From assembly GCA_964494015.1 (NCBI GenBank), contig CAZBQC010000001.1:1-64000 (forward strand): a stretch of DNA of 64,000 bases. The letters are read 5' to 3'. Made by a program: the position numbers and the translations under genes. This stretch comes from CAZBQC01 sp964494015. Lineage in GTDB: Bacteria > Bacillota_I > Bacilli_A > RF39 > UBA660. Positions 43,833 through 52,111 of the stretch are shown piece after piece. Numbering within the stretch: the stretch's first letter is position 1; each line of letters begins with the position of its first letter. Below the pieces are notes generated by a model, which was not told where the DNA came from, did no database searches, and saw only the letters and a program-made list of their open reading frames with translations.

Positions 43833-44765
43833 ATGAAAAATGAAATTATTATATTTGAAAATCAAAATATTAAACTTGAAGTTAATCTTCAAAAAGAAAC
43901 AGTTTGGTTAACTCAAAAACAGATAGCTATTCTTTTTGAAAAGGATGAAAATACAATAAATGATCATATTAAAAACATATTTTTGGAAGGCGAATTAGAA
44001 AAAGAAACTTCCACCGGGATTTCCGGTAAAAGTTTTGGTGGCAGAAAAGCAAAAACATATAATTTAGATGTTATAATTTCGGTTGGATATCGAGTTAAAT
44101 CTAAAAATGGTATTATCTTTCGTCAGTGGGCAAATAAAATTTTAAGAGATTATTTAATCCAAGGTTATGCAATTAATAATAAACGGTTAGAGTATCTTGA
44201 AAAAACTATTAAGATAATCGACATTGCTAATCGTATTGATGAAAAATTAGAAAATAAGGAAGCCAAAGAAATTTTAAATATTATTGGCAAATATACCAAA
44301 GCTCTTAATATGTTAGATAATTATGATCATAAAAAAACAACTAAACCAAAAGGAACAAAAAATGATCAACGAATTAACTATGATGAATGTCTAGAACTTA
44401 TTAATATTTTAAAAACTAACCAAAATAGTACTATTTTTGCACTGGAAAGAGACAATGGTTTAGAAGGAATTATTAAAGATATTTACCAAACATATGAATG
44501 CAAAGAACTATATCCTACTGTTGAAGAAAAAGCTGCTAATTTTTTATATATGATTGTCAAAAATCATGTTTTTATTGATGGAAATAAAAGAATAGCAGCG
44601 ACATTATTTATTTACTTTCTATTCAAATATGAAATTTTGTATATTAATGATAAGCAAATCATCGACAATAACACTTTAACTGCAATGACTTTATTAATTG
44701 CTGAATCTAATCCTAAAGAAAAGGAAGTGATTATTGATCTAATATTAAATTTCTTTAATAACTGA
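43833..44765 (+). CDS. RhuM-type DNA-binding domain fused to Fic/Doc domain
   Basis: In this 310-residue protein, residues about 1-125 form the RhuM N-terminal domain (WLTQKQIAILFEKDENTINDHIKN, then YNLDVIISVGYRVKSKNGIIFRQWA). Residues about 160-310 form a Fic/Doc domain with the active-site motif HVFIDGNKRIAA. Fic enzymes transfer AMP or other nucleotide groups to proteins; target and inhibitor are unknown here. The fusion is a recognised type in phage-like and defence-like islands. A 31-nt imperfect palindrome lies at codons 58-68. No strong ribosome site is seen; AGAAAGTAATAACT precedes the ATG. Confidence 0.82.
   Translation: MKNEIIIFENQNIKLEVNLQKETVWLTQKQIAILFEKDENTINDHIKNIFLEGELEKETSTGISGKSFGGRKAKTYNLDVIISVGYRVKSKNGIIFRQWANKILRDYLIQGYAINNKRLEYLEKTIKIIDIANRIDEKLENKEAKEILNIIGKYTKALNMLDNYDHKKTTKPKGTKNDQRINYDECLELINILKTNQNSTIFALERDNGLEGIIKDIYQTYECKELYPTVEEKAANFLYMIVKNHVFIDGNKRIAATLFIYFLFKYEILYINDKQIIDNNTLTAMTLLIAESNPKEKEVIIDLILNFFNN
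44005..44035. repeat. 31-nt imperfect palindrome inside the RhuM-Fic gene
   Basis: AAACTT...ACCGG pairs with CCGGT...AAGTTT about centre 44020. Twelve of 15 pairs are Watson-Crick and one more is G-U in RNA. It lies within one base of the position of the palindrome in the truncated paralogue. Confidence 0.7.
44127..44227 (+). repeat. 101-bp near-identical block shared by two RhuM genes, copy 2
   Basis: Second copy of 43639-43739; one mismatch in 101. Confidence 0.9.
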
Positions 44766-44774
44766 TGTTTATTG

Positions 44775-45018
44775 AGTAAAACATTTTATAATGAAACAAT
44801 AGAACTTTATGGAATAAAAAAGTTGAAAAATATTACATAAGTATTGTAGACATAATTTAAGTTCTTGCAGAAAGTAGGGAGCCAAGAAAATATTGAAATT
44901 GGTTAAAAATAAATTGCAAAAAGAAGAGGAATTTGAAGTGTCTAGTATTACTAAACACTTGAAATTGAAATCTGCTGATGGTAAATATTATAATACTAAG
45001 GTACTTGAAACTAAATAA
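44775..45018 (+). pseudogene. Decayed BRO-N gene remnant
   Basis: The DNA aligns with the start of the BRO-N gene at 42426 (KYYISIVDII, LAESREPRKY, then LKLKSADGKYYNTKV). It contains an in-frame TAA, a TGA where the intact copy has a conserved Trp codon, and a one-base frameshift, and it lacks the whole 3' domain. It fills most of the 322-bp gap before the helicase. It keeps a palindrome (44936-44960) at the homologous position. Confidence 0.8.
44936..44960. repeat. 25-nt palindrome inside the BRO-N remnant
   Basis: AAGTGTCTAGTA and TACTAAACACTT pair at 11 of 12 positions around a single T (44948). Length, centre and codon position are the same as in the intact BRO-N gene, with unrelated arm sequence. 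Confidence 0.8.
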
Positions 45019-45083
45019 AAATTAATAAATATTTAAAATAAATTTATTTGCTAATATCTCTTTTATTTCCTTTTAAGTTGTTG

Positions 45084-45089
45084 TATAAT
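45084..45089 (+). promoter_or_regulatory. -10 element of the helD-like gene
   Basis: TATAAT lies 20 bp before ATG 45109 and inside the longer upstream open frame, so it supports the later start. Confidence 0.45.
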
Positions 45090-45108
45090 GTCTTTTATTG
45101 GAGGTTTT

Positions 45109-47133
45109 ATGAATTTATCAAGAGAAGAGTTGCAACAGGAAGAAGCATATTTAAAAGCTTGCTTACAGGAACTTGATGAACAAATAAAAGAACTGAAGTC
45201 TAATCTGATTGTTGAAGAACAGGAAATCAAGGATTTTAATAAGTATCTTTGGAATGAGCGTGGCAACATGGATCCAGTAGAAATTAGAAGTGGCATGTTG
45301 GAGTCCGATTTAGAAATACAAGAATTTGAAAGGAAAAGCAAATACTTAAAAAAATTATTAAGAATAAAAAACAGTCCTTATTTTGGAAGAATTGATTTTA
45401 ATTCAGACCAAGAATATCAAGTGTATATAGGAATTACTCATTTAACCAAAAATTTAAAAAATTTAATTTATGATTGGCGTAGCCCAATTGCTAGTTTGTT
45501 TTATGATTCAAATATTGGTCATACTTCCTATCTTGCACCAGAAGGAAAAATCTCTGGTTATCTATCCAAGAAAAGACAATATCGGATTGAAGAACGGAAA
45601 ATAAAAGCCATTTTCGATAATAATTTAAATGTTACCGATGAGTTATTGCAACAAGTACTGGCTAATAATAGTACTGAGAAAATGAAAAATATCGTCAATA
45701 CTATTCAGGAAGAACAAAATGAAATTATTCGAAACATTAAAGATAAATATCTAATTATTCAGGGAATTGCAGGAAGTGGTAAAACTTCGGTGGCTCTTCA
45801 TCGTATTGCTTTTCTTTTATATAAGATTGATAAACTGACGAGTGAAGATGTGCTTATCTTTTCACCCAACAATATTTTTTCTTCCTATATTTCAAATGTT
45901 TTGCCAGAATTGGGGGAAGATAATACTAAGGAAACAACTTTCAGTGATTTTGCTATTAAATATGTTTCTGAATTCAAAAGTATTGAATCGTTTACTAGTT
46001 TTATCGCCCGTTCTTTTCAAAAAAGAGATAATGAACATGATTACAATTTGATTAAATTCAAATTGAGTGATGATTTTATTAAGATCATTGAAGATTATGC
46101 CAAGGAAATAGAAAGAAATAGTAAGTTTCTACAAGATTTAATATATGAAGAAAGAACAGTTTTCAAAGAAGATTTGAATGAGTTAATACACGATCGATAC
46201 AGTCGTTTAACTCTTTATGAAAGGATTCCTCAAATAAGTGAGCATCTGTGTCATAAGTTTGGTTTAAAAGTTACTCAACATGCTCGTTCGATCGAAAGCA
46301 GGCTTTATCGAATTTCGAATATCAGCAAAGACTTTATTAAAATTTATCAGAACTTGTATCAAAGTGCCTCTTTTAAAAGTAATTATGGTGTCATTCGAAG
46401 TGATCAACTACCTCAAAGTGACAATATTCTAAATTATGAAGATAGTCTGGCCTTCATTTACTTAAAAGGATTACTGACAGGTTTTCCTTACAGTAATCAG
46501 ATTAAAGAAATAGTTGTCGATGAAGCACAGGATTACAGTAAACTACAATATTTAATTTTAAAGACTATTTTTAAACGAGCAACTTTTACCATCTTAGGTG
46601 ATATTAATCAAACTATTAATCCTTATTATCAATATCGATCTTTAGAAGAGTTAAGTTCAATATTTTCAAACGCTAAATATTTAGAGCTCACTAAAACTTA
46701 TCGTTCTAGTGAAGAGATTATTAAATTTTCTAATCGTATTTTAGATTTAGATTATGCTGTCAGTGTCCGTAAAAGTAATAATGTTCCAGTTAAAGAACGA
46801 GTCAGCCAAAATATTATTTCGGATCTTGTCGTCGATTTAACTAAAGGTTTAAATAAATATCGAAAAATGGCAATTATAACTAAAAGCATGGACGAAGCTA
46901 ATTATCTTTATAAATCTTTAAAGTTTTCTTTTAAGGATCTTTCCTTAGCTACTGAAACCAATTATACTAACACTAATTTAGTAATACTGCCGATTTACTT
47001 AGCTAAAGGGTTAGAATTTGATCAAGTTATTATCTATACTGATCATAATAACAAGTATACTGACCGAGAAAAAAAGCTGTATTATGTGGCTGCAACTAGA
47101 GCTCAACATGAATTAATTGTCTATAATCAGTAA
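45109..47133 (+). CDS. helD: HelD-like superfamily I DNA/RNA helicase
   Basis: A protein of 674 residues (start at ATG 45109 behind TTGGAGG). An N-terminal antiparallel coiled coil (about 1-75) precedes a UvrD/Rep-type motor with Walker A GIAGSGKTSVAL (about 220-231), DEAQDYSK, and late motifs KTYRSSEEI and VAATRAQHELIVY. The coiled-coil arm plus motor is the plan of HelD proteins, which remove stalled RNA polymerase from DNA in Firmicutes. It has its own promoter just after the accessory patch. Confidence 0.85.
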   Translation: MNLSREELQQEEAYLKACLQELDEQIKELKSNLIVEEQEIKDFNKYLWNERGNMDPVEIRSGMLESDLEIQEFERKSKYLKKLLRIKNSPYFGRIDFNSDQEYQVYIGITHLTKNLKNLIYDWRSPIASLFYDSNIGHTSYLAPEGKISGYLSKKRQYRIEERKIKAIFDNNLNVTDELLQQVLANNSTEKMKNIVNTIQEEQNEIIRNIKDKYLIIQGIAGSGKTSVALHRIAFLLYKIDKLTSEDVLIFSPNNIFSSYISNVLPELGEDNTKETTFSDFAIKYVSEFKSIESFTSFIARSFQKRDNEHDYNLIKFKLSDDFIKIIEDYAKEIERNSKFLQDLIYEERTVFKEDLNELIHDRYSRLTLYERIPQISEHLCHKFGLKVTQHARSIESRLYRISNISKDFIKIYQNLYQSASFKSNYGVIRSDQLPQSDNILNYEDSLAFIYLKGLLTGFPYSNQIKEIVVDEAQDYSKLQYLILKTIFKRATFTILGDINQTINPYYQYRSLEELSSIFSNAKYLELTKTYRSSEEIIKFSNRILDLDYAVSVRKSNNVPVKERVSQNIISDLVVDLTKGLNKYRKMAIITKSMDEANYLYKSLKFSFKDLSLATETNYTNTNLVILPIYLAKGLEFDQVIIYTDHNNKYTDREKKLYYVAATRAQHELIVYNQ

Positions 47134-47136
47134 ATA

Positions 47137-47145
47137 TGATATGAT
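47137..47145 (+). promoter_or_regulatory. Extended -10 promoter of sugar nucleotidyltransferase gene
   Basis: TGATATGAT lies 21 bp before the ATG at 47166. Confidence 0.45.
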
Positions 47146-47165
47146 ACTATTATAAGGATGGTATT

Positions 47166-47915
47166 ATGAAATGTATTTTATTATGTGCTGGTTATGCAAC
47201 GAGACTGTTTCCATTGACAGAAAATTTTCCGAAAGCACTTTTACCAATTGGTAAGAAACAACTTTTAAATTATATTTATGATCAAGTGGAAACGATTCCT
47301 GATGTCGATGAAGTTTATATTATTACCAATAATCGTTATTATCAGCATTTTGTCACTTGGCAAAAAGCTTTAAAAACGGCAAAAAAAGTCAAGATTATTA
47401 ACGATGGAACTAATTCCAATGATGATCGACTAGGAGCTATTGGTGACATTATCTACACGATAAAACAAGAAGAAATTAATGATGATTTAATGATTATTGC
47501 GGGCGATAATTTATTTAATTATAAATTAATTGATGTTGTCAATTTCTATAAAGATAAAAATAAGACCGTTCTTTGTGCTAAAGAGTTAGATGATATCGAT
47601 TTATTAAGAAGATTTGCAGTTGCTTTAGTTGATGATGACAGTAAAGTTACATCATTGGAGGAAAAACCCGAACATCCAAAAAGTAATTTAGGAGTTTATG
47701 CTACTTATCTTTATCCTCAAGAAGTTTTAAAATACTTTGATAAATATCAAGCAGCTGGATTAAAGATGGATGCTCCGGGACATTTTCCGGCCTACTTATA
47801 TCAGTTTGAAGATGTTTATGTCTATAAATTTCAAGGTGAATGCTACGATATTGGAACACATGAGACTTATCAATTGGTAAATGATTTATATTCAAAAAAT
47901 GATTTAAATAATTAA
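47166..47915 (+). CDS. Sugar-phosphate nucleotidyltransferase family protein
   Basis: This 249-residue GT-A-fold enzyme has the nucleotide-binding signature LLCAGYATRLFPLTENFPKA (residues 5-24) and the late motifs ITSLEEKP-like (VTSLEEKPEHP) and CYDIGTHETY. It would activate a sugar phosphate with NTP for surface polysaccharide synthesis. The sugar and base cannot be told; it resembles RmlA/GlmU-N-type short forms. ATAAGGATGGTATT precedes the ATG. Confidence 0.82.
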   Translation: MKCILLCAGYATRLFPLTENFPKALLPIGKKQLLNYIYDQVETIPDVDEVYIITNNRYYQHFVTWQKALKTAKKVKIINDGTNSNDDRLGAIGDIIYTIKQEEINDDLMIIAGDNLFNYKLIDVVNFYKDKNKTVLCAKELDDIDLLRRFAVALVDDDSKVTSLEEKPEHPKSNLGVYATYLYPQEVLKYFDKYQAAGLKMDAPGHFPAYLYQFEDVYVYKFQGECYDIGTHETYQLVNDLYSKNDLNN

Positions 47916-47929
47916 AGATAGCCATAATA
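47900..47929 (+). promoter_or_regulatory. Possible forespore (sigma-F/G-type) promoter of spoIVB
   Basis: TGATTT, a 17-nt spacer and CATAATA (47923-47929) resemble the sigma-G consensus (TGAATA, CATACTA). spoIVB is known to be forespore-expressed in Bacillus. Confidence 0.3.
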
Positions 47930-47966
47930 ATACTGTAGCTTTGCTTTTAAAAAGGAGTTGATCCTT

Positions 47967-48950
47967 ATGAAGTTTAAAAACAAACTACTTACACTATTTC
48001 TAGCTATTTTTATTATACCATTTCAAGTATTAGCTTATTCCTCCTATCTAATTCCAGGCGGAGAATCAGTCGGGATTAAACTTGAATCAAAAGGTGTCAT
48101 TATCGTCGGATTCTATAAAGTGAATGATGAATATATTGGCAGTGATTCAGGATTATCAATTGGCGATCGAATTGTTTCGATTAACGATAAAACCATTTCC
48201 AACATCGATGACTTAGTCAGAAATGTCAATGGAGAAAATAGTACGGTAATTTTAAAAATTGGGTATCTTCATAACAATAGTTTAAGATACACTGATTTAA
48301 AGTTAGTAAAAGATCAAGATGGTATTTATAAAACGGGTTTATACGTCAAGGATAGTATCAATGGAATAGGGACCTTAACTTTTATCGACCCAGCGACTAA
48401 ATTGTATGGTGCTTTAGGACATGAAATTGTCGAGAAGACCAGCAATTTAAAAATTGAAGTCAAAAATGGGAAGATATTTAAGTCTATCATTACAGGTATT
48501 GAAAGAAGTACCGATGGAAATCCAGGTGAAAAGAATGCCAGACTCTTTAGTGATGTTATTTATGGTAATGTTTCAATCAATGGTATTACTGGTGTTTTTG
48601 GGACCTATTCAGGAGCACTTCCTAATAAAAAGCTCATGAAAGTAGCTGAACCTGATGAAATAACTTTAGGTAAAGCTCAAATAATGACCGTCTTGTCTGG
48701 CGAAAAAGTCGAAACTTTCGAAATTAAAATTTTATCGATTGACAAAAAGGGTACAATCAAAAATATTTTATTTGAAGTCACTGATTCGCGTCTTTTAGAC
48801 GTAGCTGGTGGAATTATTCAGGGAATGTCAGGAAGTCCAATTATTCAGAATAATATGATTATTGGAGCTGTTACTCATGTTGTGGTCAATGACGCAACTA
48901 AGGGATATGGTATTTTTATAACTAATATGCTAGATAGTGTAAACGAGTAG
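47967..48950 (+). CDS. spoIVB: SpoIVB-like signalling serine peptidase (family S55)
   Basis: A 327-residue protein starts at ATG 47967 behind AAAGGAG. An N-terminal membrane/signal segment is followed by a PDZ domain (about 40-110) and the S55 peptidase domain. Family landmarks are GALGHEIV (catalytic His) and QGMSGSPII (catalytic Ser). In Bacillus it is secreted from the forespore and cleaves SpoIVFA to trigger sigma-K activation. It is somewhat shorter than the Bacillus protein (about 425). Together with other spore genes in the window it indicates endospore formation. Confidence 0.9.
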   Translation: MKFKNKLLTLFLAIFIIPFQVLAYSSYLIPGGESVGIKLESKGVIIVGFYKVNDEYIGSDSGLSIGDRIVSINDKTISNIDDLVRNVNGENSTVILKIGYLHNNSLRYTDLKLVKDQDGIYKTGLYVKDSINGIGTLTFIDPATKLYGALGHEIVEKTSNLKIEVKNGKIFKSIITGIERSTDGNPGEKNARLFSDVIYGNVSINGITGVFGTYSGALPNKKLMKVAEPDEITLGKAQIMTVLSGEKVETFEIKILSIDKKGTIKNILFEVTDSRLLDVAGGIIQGMSGSPIIQNNMIIGAVTHVVVNDATKGYGIFITNMLDSVNE

Positions 48951-48974
48951 AGACATTTAATTGTCTCTATTCTT
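48949..48974 (+). terminator. Terminator of spoIVB
   Basis: AGAGACA and TGTCTCT pair around TTTAAT, starting in the stop codon, with a T-rich tail. Confidence 0.75.
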
Positions 48975-49009
48975 TTTCCAAAAAAGTTTGTTAATTTCAT
49001 GATTAAAGA

Positions 49010-49038
49010 TTGCTTTTTTAATTAAAAAAAACTATAAT
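49010..49038 (+). promoter_or_regulatory. Probable promoter of lon
   Basis: TTGCTT, a 17-nt spacer and TATAAT (49033-49038). No CIRCE or other heat-shock operator is seen here. Confidence 0.4.
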
Positions 49039-49066
49039 AAAAATCATGTTGAAAGGAAGGGAAATT

Positions 49067-51388
49067 ATGATTAAGACCAATTTACCAGTACTTGTTTTAA
49101 GAAATATCGTTTTATTTCCCTTCAGTGAAATTAGAATTGAAATCGATAATATCGAAGATAAAAAATTAATCTCTTTAGCCGAGTCTTATTATAATAATAC
49201 TTTGTTGGTAATAACTAAAAGGGATAGTGAAACTGATGAAGTGGATCTTAATCAGTTGCCAAAAGTAGGAGTTGTCGGCGAGATCAAGTTAAAGATGGAA
49301 ATGCCTAACGGGAAAATGCGTCTAGTCATTGCTGGAGCAGTGAGAAATAAAATCTATGCTTATAGTGAAGACGATAGTGTTTTAGATTCGATGGTTGGAA
49401 GTGTCACTTACGAAGAGATCGATAATGTTGAGGAAATGGCCTATGCCCGAAGCTTAATTAAGCAGGTTGAACTTTATGTCAATAATGTTCCCCAGATTGG
49501 AAATAGTCTTTTATCTCAGATATCTAACGTGAGTAACATCGATAAAATTACTGATTTAGTGGCTTTAGTTTTACCTTTTCCTCTTGATCGTAAAATCGAT
49601 TATATCGAAGAAATAAATCCAATTGACAGAGTGAAGATGCTCCTTGATGATATTAATCGTGATTTAGAAGTAATCAAACTAGAGAAAAAAATTGAAGATG
49701 AAGTGAGAGTTCAACTCGATGATGCTCAGAGGGAATTTGTCCTACGTGAGAAATTAAAAGCGATTAAGAATGAGCTAGGAGAAGCCATCAGTTTTGATCA
49801 AGAGGCTGACAATTTAAGAGAAAAAATTAATAATTTAAAATGTCCAGCTCGAATCAAAAAACGTCTTAATGAAGAGTTACATCGCTATATGACTTCTAAT
49901 CCTAATTCTCCAGAGGTCAGCAATATTAGGAATTATTTAGAATATCTGTTACAATTACCATGGGAAGTTTATACCAAGGATAATTTGAATTTAAAAGATA
50001 TTTTAAAAAAGCTAGATGAGAGTCATTATGGCTTGAATAAAATTAAGGATCGAATTATCGAATACATTGCTGTCAAGCAGTTTACTAATAATAATGCCAC
50101 GAGTCCCATTATCTGTTTTGTCGGTCCACCAGGAGTTGGAAAAACTACCCTAGCTAAAAGTATTGCCAACAGTCTAAACCGAAAATGTGCCAAAATTTCA
50201 GTTGGTGGAGTAAACGATGAAGCCGAAATTGTCGGTCATCGTCGAACCTATATTGGAGCAGCACCTGGCAAGATTATTGCCGGAATCAAAAAAGCTGGGA
50301 GTAATAATCCCGTTTTTATCATCGATGAGATCGACAAGATGACTAAAGATATTAAAGGTGACCCAGCCAGTGCTCTTTTAGATGTCTTAGATAAGGAACA
50401 AAACAATAAGTTTGTCGACTTGTATTTGGAAGAAGAGTTTGATTTATCAAAAGTGCTGTTTATTTTAACAGCTAATTATATAGAACAAATTCCTTATGAA
50501 CTATTAGATCGTTTGGAAATTATCGAATTATCAAGTTATACCGAAGTAGAAAAATTAGAAATTGCTAAAAATCATCTTTTTAAAAAATTGATTAAAGAAC
50601 ATGGTTTAGGAAAAAAAGAAATAAAGATAACCGATGAAGCTATCTCTCATATCATCAGATTTTATACGATGGAGGCTGGAGTTAGAGAGTTAGAGCGCAT
50701 GCTTTCGACAATTTTTCGTAAAATCGTCAAAGATTTATTAATCAATAAAGGCAAAAAAACTTATCAAATTGAAGTCGGAGATTTACCAAGCTATCTTGGA
50801 GAAATAAAATTTTCTCATCTTCTAAATGACCATGAGAACGAATCTGGAGTAGTTAATGCCTTATCCTATACTCCTTATGGTGGAGAGTTGTTAAAAATTG
50901 AAGTGACTAGCTTTAAAGGAGAAGGTAAAGTAATAATTACCGGTTCGGTGGGCAAAGTAATGGAAGAATCAATTATGATTGCTGTCAGTTACATTAAAAG
51001 TCGATGTGATGAGTTTGAAATCGATCCGAATCTTTTAAAGAAGAATGATTTTCATATTCATATTCCTGAAGGGGCAGTTAAAAAAGATGGTCCCAGTGCT
51101 GGAGTAACCATTACAACCGCCATTATTTCATTGTTAAAACGAAGGAAAGTCACCAATGCCATTTCGATGACCGGCGAAATTACTTTGGTAGGCAATATTC
51201 TTCCTGTGGGCGGAATCTATGAAAAGATGGTTGTAGCGAGCAAGAATATGATCACCAAAGTCTTTATCCCAGTTCAAAACAAACATGATCTTACCGATTT
51301 ACCAAGTTATGTCAAAGACAATTTATCGTTTGTTCCAGTAACAAATTATCTTGATATATATCAAGAGTTGTTTAAAAAGGAGATATAA
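49067..51388 (+). CDS. lon: ATP-dependent protease Lon
   Basis: A 773-residue protein (ATG 49067 behind AAAGGAAGGG). The N-terminal substrate-binding domain (LAN, about 1-200) and coiled coil are followed by an AAA+ domain with Walker A GPPGVGKTTLAKS and Walker B PVFIIDEIDKM. The C-terminal protease domain holds the Ser-Lys dyad; Ser is in KDGPSAGVT. It degrades misfolded and regulatory proteins in the cytoplasm. The length suits LonA. Its position between two spore genes recalls the lonA/lonB neighbourhoods of Bacillus. Confidence 0.96.
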   Translation: MIKTNLPVLVLRNIVLFPFSEIRIEIDNIEDKKLISLAESYYNNTLLVITKRDSETDEVDLNQLPKVGVVGEIKLKMEMPNGKMRLVIAGAVRNKIYAYSEDDSVLDSMVGSVTYEEIDNVEEMAYARSLIKQVELYVNNVPQIGNSLLSQISNVSNIDKITDLVALVLPFPLDRKIDYIEEINPIDRVKMLLDDINRDLEVIKLEKKIEDEVRVQLDDAQREFVLREKLKAIKNELGEAISFDQEADNLREKINNLKCPARIKKRLNEELHRYMTSNPNSPEVSNIRNYLEYLLQLPWEVYTKDNLNLKDILKKLDESHYGLNKIKDRIIEYIAVKQFTNNNATSPIICFVGPPGVGKTTLAKSIANSLNRKCAKISVGGVNDEAEIVGHRRTYIGAAPGKIIAGIKKAGSNNPVFIIDEIDKMTKDIKGDPASALLDVLDKEQNNKFVDLYLEEEFDLSKVLFILTANYIEQIPYELLDRLEIIELSSYTEVEKLEIAKNHLFKKLIKEHGLGKKEIKITDEAISHIIRFYTMEAGVRELERMLSTIFRKIVKDLLINKGKKTYQIEVGDLPSYLGEIKFSHLLNDHENESGVVNALSYTPYGGELLKIEVTSFKGEGKVIITGSVGKVMEESIMIAVSYIKSRCDEFEIDPNLLKKNDFHIHIPEGAVKKDGPSAGVTITTAIISLLKRRKVTNAISMTGEITLVGNILPVGGIYEKMVVASKNMITKVFIPVQNKHDLTDLPSYVKDNLSFVPVTNYLDIYQELFKKEI

Positions 51389-51398
51389 AAAAAATATC

Positions 51399-51914
51399 AT
51401 GACAAATAGTGATGAAGTAGTTTTACTCTCGCAGTTTAAGTATGATTTATTTGAAGCTAATCCATCTTTTATAAAGGGAACTTATTTTTTAGAAGATAGT
51501 AAAATAAAAGGTTTAGATCTTTTTCAAACCTTGATAAATGGCCAGGATGGAAAATACTATCGTTCTAATTATATTACTAATAAAATTTTGTTCATTATTG
51601 AGGAAAGTACTTTTATTGATCGCTTTTCTAAAGAGGATCAAATCAAGATTTTTTTATTGATTAAAAGTCTTATTAAAAATAATCAAGATCTTTTAGTTGG
51701 TCAAGATAAATTATTAATGTATCGGCAAAAAGTTATTAGGGAATATTTCGTCATCCAAAAGGTTCTTGCTGATCAAAAAGAGACAGTATTCGATAGTAAA
51801 CTTTTAAATTTATTCAACGAATTTCTTTATGATTATGTTGGTGTATTTCTTAAAGATGATCTTCTTTTAGGAAAATTTCAAAAATACCTGGCGATTTGTA
51901 CTAAAGAAAAGTAA
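51399..51914 (+). CDS. Hypothetical helical protein downstream of lon
   Basis: A 171-residue, soluble, mostly helical protein with no motif I recognise. ATG 51399 lies 10 bp after the lon stop; the nearest AAGGAG site is at the end of lon, 16 bp upstream, so initiation may depend on translation of lon. It is likely to be in the lon operon. Confidence 0.45.
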   Translation: MTNSDEVVLLSQFKYDLFEANPSFIKGTYFLEDSKIKGLDLFQTLINGQDGKYYRSNYITNKILFIIEESTFIDRFSKEDQIKIFLLIKSLIKNNQDLLVGQDKLLMYRQKVIREYFVIQKVLADQKETVFDSKLLNLFNEFLYDYVGVFLKDDLLLGKFQKYLAICTKEK

Positions 51915-52041
51915 CGATGTCATCAGAAAGTCGAAAGCTATTTTTATCGACAATATCTATTGCTAAAAATGAATAGAATGACGAGAAACTTGGAAGTTAA
52001 ATAATAGAATTGATAGTTGGTTTATTGACTGGACCAATTTT

Positions 52042-52067
52042 AACTATACGAAAGTATAGTTTTTTTC
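52042..52067 (+). terminator. Terminator with GAAA tetraloop
   Basis: AACTATAC and GTATAGTT pair around GAAA and are followed by seven T. It separates the lon unit from the spoVID-like unit. Confidence 0.9.
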
Positions 52068-52094
52068 ATATCATCAAAAATCTTTCATATATAT
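52067..52094 (+). promoter_or_regulatory. Possible mother-cell (sigma-E-type) promoter of the spoVID-like gene
   Basis: CATATC (52067-52072), a 13-nt spacer and CATATATAT (52086-52094) resemble the sigma-E pattern (-35 ATATT, -10 CATACA-T). It lies 18 bp before the ATG. Confidence 0.35.
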
Positions 52095-52111
52095 CTAATA
52101 GGAGGAATTAA

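Noticed and set aside
44775..45018. TGA read as tryptophan (Mollicutes code)
   Set aside because: One TGA in the remnant falls on a Trp codon, but genes here (for example the VirB6-like and sspI genes) use TGA as a stop, core genes use TGG for Trp, and the remnant also has a TAA and a frameshift.
45063..45341. Minus-strand 92-codon frame
   Set aside because: Antisense of the HelD coiled-coil region.
49010..49066. CIRCE or CtsR operator in front of lon
   Set aside because: No inverted repeat of the known heat-shock operator types is present between the spoIVB terminator and lon.
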